9,877 nt of DNA from the NCBI GenBank assembly GCA_030603485.1, contig JAUVXS010000061.1, forward strand, positions 1 to 9,877, read 5' to 3'. The DNA is from Dehalococcoidia bacterium (GTDB lineage: Bacteria; Chloroflexota; Dehalococcoidia; GIF9; AB-539-J10). The position numbers were made by a program, and so were the translations under genes. The stretch's first letter is position 1. Every line of letters begins with the position of its first letter. Below the pieces are notes generated by a model. It saw nothing but the letters and a program-made list of their open reading frames with translations, was not told the DNA's origin and made no database searches. This document shows positions 5,854 to 9,877 of the stretch, piece by piece.

Positions 5854-6780
5854 TCAGCGATAGTGTCTCTTAATCTCGGAGACGTATCTTGCCCCTGCGC
5901 TATCTGCATTACGCTCCAGCCACTCACTTAGGCGCGTCTGGCCGGTAGGCGGGCCTTGGGAAATGAGAAGATTCGACATCAGGCCGTTCATCTCGTCTTT
6001 GGTAACTATTACGTCTCTAACGGCGTGGCCGATAAATTTGCCGAGGAAAAGCGCCAGCCCCGGGCTGACATGGACGATCCTGGCTTTGCTATGAACTTTA
6101 TCGGCGATGATACGAACCAACTCGTCAAAGGTGTAAATATCGGGGCCGACGGCATCTATAATAATGTTGTCATCCTTCTGGCTGGCGCTGACGGCTATCT
6201 CTGCCACGTCCTCCACAAAGACAGGCTGAACACGATACTCTCCCGAGCCGAAAACCGCGAATACAGGGAACCGCCTGAGGAGCCAGGCTATGTTGTTAAT
6301 GAGCATGCCCTCGGGCCCGAAGATCACTGTTGGCCGGACTATGGCGTAGGACAACTTTGAATTGGCAATGGCCTTCTCCAAGAGCGCTTTCCCCCTGAAA
6401 TAAGGGAAAACCGATTCTTCTGAAGCATTGGTGATGCTAATGTGTACAATTCTGCGGATGCCGGCTTCTTCGGCTGCTTTGATAAGCCTTTTCGTATTCT
6501 CGACGGCCTGATCGAATGTCACCTTTCCATGAGTGAAACGAACCCAGTACGTGTTATAAAGCGTGGTTGCTCCCCGCAGGCTTTCCGTCAATCGTTTCGG
6601 GTTATCGAAGTTAAACGGAAAAGCGCTGACCTGGCCATTGAACGGGTCTTGACGGTCGGGGCTTCCGGTAATGGTTCTGACCTGTTTGCCCATAGAAATA
6701 AGCCGCCACGTTATATATTTACCTGTGTAGCTGAAAGCTCCTGTTACCACGTTCAATTCAGGGGTTTGAATGACCTGCAC
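5854..6780 (-). CDS. NAD(P)-binding SDR family protein (NmrA/NDUFA9-like)
   Basis: A 308-residue atypical or extended SDR protein with a Rossmann fold. The nucleotide-binding turn is VTGAFSYTG (12-20). Other family marks are VHISITNAS (112-120), a YxxxK pair at Tyr127 and Lys131, RPTVIFGP (149-156) and QPVFVEDVA (185-193). These match NAD-dependent epimerase/dehydratase relatives and the NDUFA9-like group. The substrate cannot be told. The start is uncertain: the GTG at 6780 is the first codon available after an in-frame stop, but the GGAGG in front overlaps that GTG, so translation may begin slightly later, for example at the ATT of codon 4 or TTG of codon 9. There is no signal peptide. It is a lone gene on the strand opposite to the element cargo, flanked by tRNA fragments C and D. 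Confidence 0.85.
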   Translation of the reverse strand: MQVIQTPELNVVTGAFSYTGKYITWRLISMGKQVRTITGSPDRQDPFNGQVSAFPFNFDNPKRLTESLRGATTLYNTYWVRFTHGKVTFDQAVENTKRLIKAAEEAGIRRIVHISITNASEESVFPYFRGKALLEKAIANSKLSYAIVRPTVIFGPEGMLINNIAWLLRRFPVFAVFGSGEYRVQPVFVEDVAEIAVSASQKDDNIIIDAVGPDIYTFDELVRIIADKVHSKARIVHVSPGLALFLGKFIGHAVRDVIVTKDEMNGLMSNLLISQGPPTGQTRLSEWLERNADSAGARYVSEIKRHYR

Positions 6781-7085
6781 CTCCGTGTGGATGACTCATC
6801 TCGACAACAGCGCATGACCTCCATGTATATAGACCGTAACATTCTGGCTCAGGAACTAATAGACACCTCGGAAGCTAAAGCATTGCCTTGGTCATTGACC
6901 TTTGATTGTGGTTAGGCCAATTGTGCGCTATTTTTACGTACGCACATCGTAGGCGACCACGGGGACGTTGTCAACTGCCGCTGGCCTGCGCGTGTCCTTC
7001 GTCTTGGCCCGGAGGTCGTTGGTTCGAATTCACATCTGGTTATCAGGAAGTCAAGGGGTGGCCCTTAGCGATCGTTTCTTCTTGA
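6781..7085. other. Intergenic region with tRNA fragment D
   Basis: No gene is supported. Besides fragment D (7008-7029) it holds an imperfectly placed hairpin, TGTGCG (6922-6927) with CGCACA (6941-6946), which lacks a T run. It must contain the promoter of the minus-strand SDR gene, but I see no convincing pair of boxes. Confidence 0.5.
7008..7029 (+). other. tRNA-Met 3' fragment D (proximal half only)
   Basis: 22 nt identical to 5691-5712: the 3' anticodon strand CCCGG, the variable loop, the 5' T stem and the T loop up to GAAT. The match ends sharply on the right, where copies A and B continue with CCAAC. Confidence 0.75.
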
Positions 7086-8711
7086 TTACTCGTACTTGAT
7101 TATATCAGTCACATCAAAGAACTTGTATGGATGATCTTTGTAAGAAGCATAACTCCTATCGGGCAACAACTCAAGATCGGTGTCAAAGTAAAGATTGAAA
7201 ACTAGTCGAAAAGAGTTCACCGGTGTTATGGACGGATATAAAACATCCCCATCGACATTGGGCAGGTAATAGGCGTTCAATATTCCCATTTTTTCTCTGA
7301 GTTCCGCTTCGGTTGCTTCTTCCCAACCGACCGGTTCTTCCCACTCACCCTTTCCTTCCCACTTATCCTGTCCTCCCGGGTATGGCCCTTCGTCCGCCTG
7401 CAAAATGATGATTGGGGGCACTTCTGAGCTTGACAGTAATTCATCGATGAGTTCCCTGACCTTGCTATTAGCGAAAATTAACTGATCCACGTAGTTAACC
7501 TCTATGCTTCTTTTATTAGTCTCCTCTTCTGTCAGATAAGTACCGTCCGTGTTAAATACATATGGAGGGTGGGGAATAAGCATATGAGCAAAAACAAAGG
7601 TTGGTTCTTTCATGCTGGGTATTTCAGCTAGTTGGTCGAATATATAGGGAACCCTTTCCCATTGCCCCAGGCGTAATTCTTCCAGAAATGGTGATCGCAG
7701 CCAAAGAGGAAATCTAGAACTTTCCAATGCAATGGGATAAAGCATAGTGGTCTTGAATAGGGTCATTGAGAATTCAGATATCTCCCAATAGTTAATATTA
7801 ATATCTGCGTACTCATTTTTCCTTGTGGGTTCCCACCAAGATCCGAGATGTATAAATTCATACCCCTTCAATTTTAGAAAATGCCACACTTCATAATCTT
7901 GCAGCATCGTATAGGTTGGACTCAGGTCAGTAAAGTCTTCTCCTAACTCTTCACTCAGATAATTAATATATTTCATATTTAAGGATGATGCCAAGGATTG
8001 ATGGGTCTCCGGATAGTTAGATGTGCTTTCGGACGCGACATAAAACCCTTTATCGGATAAGTAGTCGAGAAACTTACTATTGTCGAAATCGTAGACTTCT
8101 TCAAGTGTACGTGCGCATGCATATCTATCAAGAATAATATAGTAAATATCCGGAAGGGTATCTGTTTTGCCCGGGTCGACGCTATTGGTATCCATGTTTT
8201 CCGTAGTTTTGATATCTTGCGAAGCAGCCTTTGTCTCGTTTACTGCAATACTGATTGCAGGAATAATAACCAGGGTAACAGCTACTACGTTTAGAACAAT
8301 TGTCAGCTTACGTAAATCTTTGCGTGTATTTATAACGAAGTAAGCACCACAAACAATAAGTGTACCCCAAATAGGCAGTAGGACTTTATAAGTAATACCC
8401 CAGCCCACTATAGCATTTGAAACATGCCCAAAGGAGAAGAACAGAACTAAAAAGATTGATACAACGATCGCTGCTTTTTTAAGATCCCAAATCTGGTATT
8501 GGTGCGATGACTGTGGTGGTGTTCGTAATCTAAGGATCAGCCTAATCAGTAACAAAGCCGGTAATAGCAGCAGAAGCGCAAAACCCAACGCAGCTACCAT
8601 GGGTATCACAATTTCAGAAGGTGAAACTTCTGCTACATTAGCAGAATAGAGAGCCAGAATGAAAAACGCTGCAAACAATAGCGGGTGAACAACAAATAAC
8701 AATTTCTTCAA
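7086..8711 (-). CDS. Membrane-anchored sulfatase/alkaline-phosphatase superfamily protein
   Basis: A 541-residue protein. The start is TTG at 8711, with AAGGAG 6 nt before it. The N-terminal part has about five membrane segments (near 4-22, 33-60, 79-97, 107-127 and 135-157), then a linker. A soluble domain from about 186 should lie outside the membrane. It follows the sulfatase-like/LtaS-like fold: DIYYIILDRYA (188-198) with Asp195, YPETHQSLASSLNM (233-246) with the likely nucleophile Thr236, AHMLIPHPPYVFN (375-387), and IIILQADEGP (434-443). The last motif is usually DHG, and here Glu441 replaces the metal-binding His. Family members transfer or hydrolyse phosphate or sulfate esters on envelope polymers. 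The TTG overlaps the stop of the upstream gene in a TTGA, so the two are translationally coupled, which supports a shared role in a phosphopolymer or surface glycan. Confidence 0.8.
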   Translation of the reverse strand: MKKLLFVVHPLLFAAFFILALYSANVAEVSPSEIVIPMVAALGFALLLLLPALLLIRLILRLRTPPQSSHQYQIWDLKKAAIVVSIFLVLFFSFGHVSNAIVGWGITYKVLLPIWGTLIVCGAYFVINTRKDLRKLTIVLNVVAVTLVIIPAISIAVNETKAASQDIKTTENMDTNSVDPGKTDTLPDIYYIILDRYACARTLEEVYDFDNSKFLDYLSDKGFYVASESTSNYPETHQSLASSLNMKYINYLSEELGEDFTDLSPTYTMLQDYEVWHFLKLKGYEFIHLGSWWEPTRKNEYADININYWEISEFSMTLFKTTMLYPIALESSRFPLWLRSPFLEELRLGQWERVPYIFDQLAEIPSMKEPTFVFAHMLIPHPPYVFNTDGTYLTEEETNKRSIEVNYVDQLIFANSKVRELIDELLSSSEVPPIIILQADEGPYPGGQDKWEGKGEWEEPVGWEEATEAELREKMGILNAYYLPNVDGDVLYPSITPVNSFRLVFNLYFDTDLELLPDRSYASYKDHPYKFFDVTDIIKYE

Positions 8712-9877
8712 ATCTGACTCCTTGGTACGTCCGCTGTCGTGGCACCTGCTATATTTTCTTCCATACCTCCTGCAATATTGACAATATACTCGGCGCCGAT
8801 TTCCGAGGAATGTCCAAAATCATACACGTATGCATTCCTCAATTCAGCTATCTTTTTCTTGTAGGCTACCCTATTCAGTATCAAATCCGAAATCATCTGA
8901 GGGACAGACTCCAGTTCCTTTGGGGAAACAACCACCCCAATTTCGGATCGAAGAGAAAGTTCCAATGGTTCTATGCCCAACTCTCTATACCTTTGATTAC
9001 GGATCTTGTTAGGAACATCTAAAAATAAAACTGGTCGCTCCGTGCCAAAAGCATATTCAAGAGCAATCCCGGAGTAGTCGCTTATTAGAACATCGGCACT
9101 GAGCAATGAGCCATCACTGGCAACGGACGTCTCTAGAGTGAAACTGGGATTATTTCCAAATTCGGAAGCGAATACAGATACTAAATCGGGAGAACGTCTT
9201 ATGGTTTCTGGGTGAGGACGAACAATTACCTCATAACCTTCTTTAAGAAGAAGCTCAACGAGACGCTCACCGCAAGATTCGAGAATGTTGGCAACTCCCC
9301 AAGAAGGTGCGATCAGGACGGTTTCCTTGGTAACGGAGGGCGACTTCTCTGAGGAGTACTTCTGGTATGCCTGGTAAATCCGCTCCAATCGATAATATCC
9401 TGCCGCTTTGAGGGTCTTTGCCGGAAGACCATAAAGCTCTTCATGCCTGCGAATTTCCTTAGCCTGGTGGGGACCGCAACATAGAATAGAATCATAGTGG
9501 TCAAAAGCGCCGTATCGATATATCATGTGAGTGCTAACAAGGGCATGGAACACATAAACATAGTGAACTGGATTGAGTGATCGCTTGAGATGGAACTGAT
9601 TGAGGTCGGTCAATGTCATGACGAACACCTTACAATTGACATGCGCCATAAAGAGAGCAAGTAGTTTATTCAGATAGAAAGTTCGTATTTTAGATTGGGT
9701 TTCTTGCAAGATCGGATCCTCTGGATCGGATGTAACATAACATAAAGTTTGATTGTGCTCGCTGATCAGTTTTTTAATAAGACCTTCGAAGTAAGGGTAA
9801 TAGCCCTCATGTTCCGCATAGAAAACGATCGCCCTCTCTGCTTTTGGAGTTCTCCTGAAAAAACGGCGAAAGTCGGC
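8708..9877 (-). CDS. CDP-glycerol glycerophosphotransferase-like protein (partial)
   Basis: The frame is open to the window edge, so the 5' end is missing. 389 residues are visible, and the TTG at 9709 is internal. The visible part opens with ERAIVFYAEHEGYYPYFEGL (14-33) and CYVTSDPEDPI (46-56), typical of the glycerophosphotransferase family (TagB/TagF type). It continues with VFHALVSTHMIY (109-120), then VIVRPHPE (217-224) and the conserved LISDYSGIALEYAFG (264-278). Related enzymes transfer glycerol-phosphate or another polyol-phosphate from CDP-glycerol to a growing wall or surface polymer on the cytoplasmic face. The acceptor here is unknown. It overlaps the downstream membrane phosphatase-like gene by 4 nt, so they are one transcript, and the promoter lies outside the window. 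Confidence 0.82.
   Translation of the reverse strand, partial: ADFRRFFRRTPKAERAIVFYAEHEGYYPYFEGLIKKLISEHNQTLCYVTSDPEDPILQETQSKIRTFYLNKLLALFMAHVNCKVFVMTLTDLNQFHLKRSLNPVHYVYVFHALVSTHMIYRYGAFDHYDSILCCGPHQAKEIRRHEELYGLPAKTLKAAGYYRLERIYQAYQKYSSEKSPSVTKETVLIAPSWGVANILESCGERLVELLLKEGYEVIVRPHPETIRRSPDLVSVFASEFGNNPSFTLETSVASDGSLLSADVLISDYSGIALEYAFGTERPVLFLDVPNKIRNQRYRELGIEPLELSLRSEIGVVVSPKELESVPQMISDLILNRVAYKKKIAELRNAYVYDFGHSSEIGAEYIVNIAGGMEENIAGATTADVPRSQI

Larger units (their letters stand above)
5788..7029. mobile_element. Possible second insertion bounded by split core halves
   Basis: The left edge (fragment C) carries the distal half of the tRNA 3' core. The right edge (fragment D) carries the proximal half. 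Their breakpoints are only 2 nt apart on the intact core. This swapped order is what integration through the core into an unrelated target would leave. The segment contains only the SDR-type gene and no recombinase. A chance of rearrangement or deletion remains. Confidence 0.3.

Noticed and set aside
5956..6915. Two + strand open frames of 134 and 157 codons
   Set aside because: They lie antisense to the SDR gene, whose protein carries clear family motifs, so they are shadows.
6922..6946. TGTGCG/CGCACA hairpin as a terminator
   Set aside because: The stem is 6 bp with no following T run on either strand, and no gene ends beside it.

Overview
The window looks like an accessory stretch of a bacterial chromosome. 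The best guess is a Chloroflexi or Dehalococcoidia-like genome, probably a metagenome-derived contig. This is an inference from the overall style: a DUF169 protein, several GTG and TTG starts, lipoprotein-rich cargo, and a tRNA with an encoded CCA end. I could not test it by database search.

Layout. (1) 210-881 encodes a DUF169 protein. (2) 942-5728 looks like a small, decayed integrative element. It lies between two 45-nt copies of the 3' part of a tRNA-Met (CAT anticodon loop to CCA). Inside its left end are a terminator, two AGCTA repeats 11 bp apart, and a tyrosine integrase that keeps its catalytic domain but has lost its N-terminal part. Inside its right end are four AGCTA repeats, again exactly 11 bp apart. 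This is the arrangement expected of integrase arm-type binding sites on attL and attR. (3) The cargo, all on the + strand, is a large lipoprotein fusing a TolB-type propeller to an HtrA-like serine protease, a possible PIN-like protein, a small basic protein of unknown function, and a second lipoprotein. The PIN-like gene and the small basic gene are each bracketed by their own short direct repeat, so the cargo may have grown by successive insertions. (4) 5788-7029 holds one minus-strand SDR-type gene. The two halves of the tRNA 3' sequence lie at its edges in swapped order, as would result from insertion through a core broken in the T arm. (5) 7086-9877 holds two minus-strand genes joined by a 4-nt overlap: a membrane-anchored alkaline-phosphatase/sulfatase-superfamily enzyme and a CDP-glycerol glycerophosphotransferase-like enzyme that runs off the window. 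They suggest phosphopolymer or surface-glycan work at the cell envelope.

How it fits together. The tRNA 3' fragments (A 942, B 5684, C 5788, D 7008) are all in the same orientation and no intact tRNA is present. This fits repeated integration at one tRNA-Met locus, or at copies of it, followed by decay. The cargo of the main element is largely exported or envelope-linked. No CRISPR array, rRNA, complete tRNA or insertion-sequence transposase was seen.
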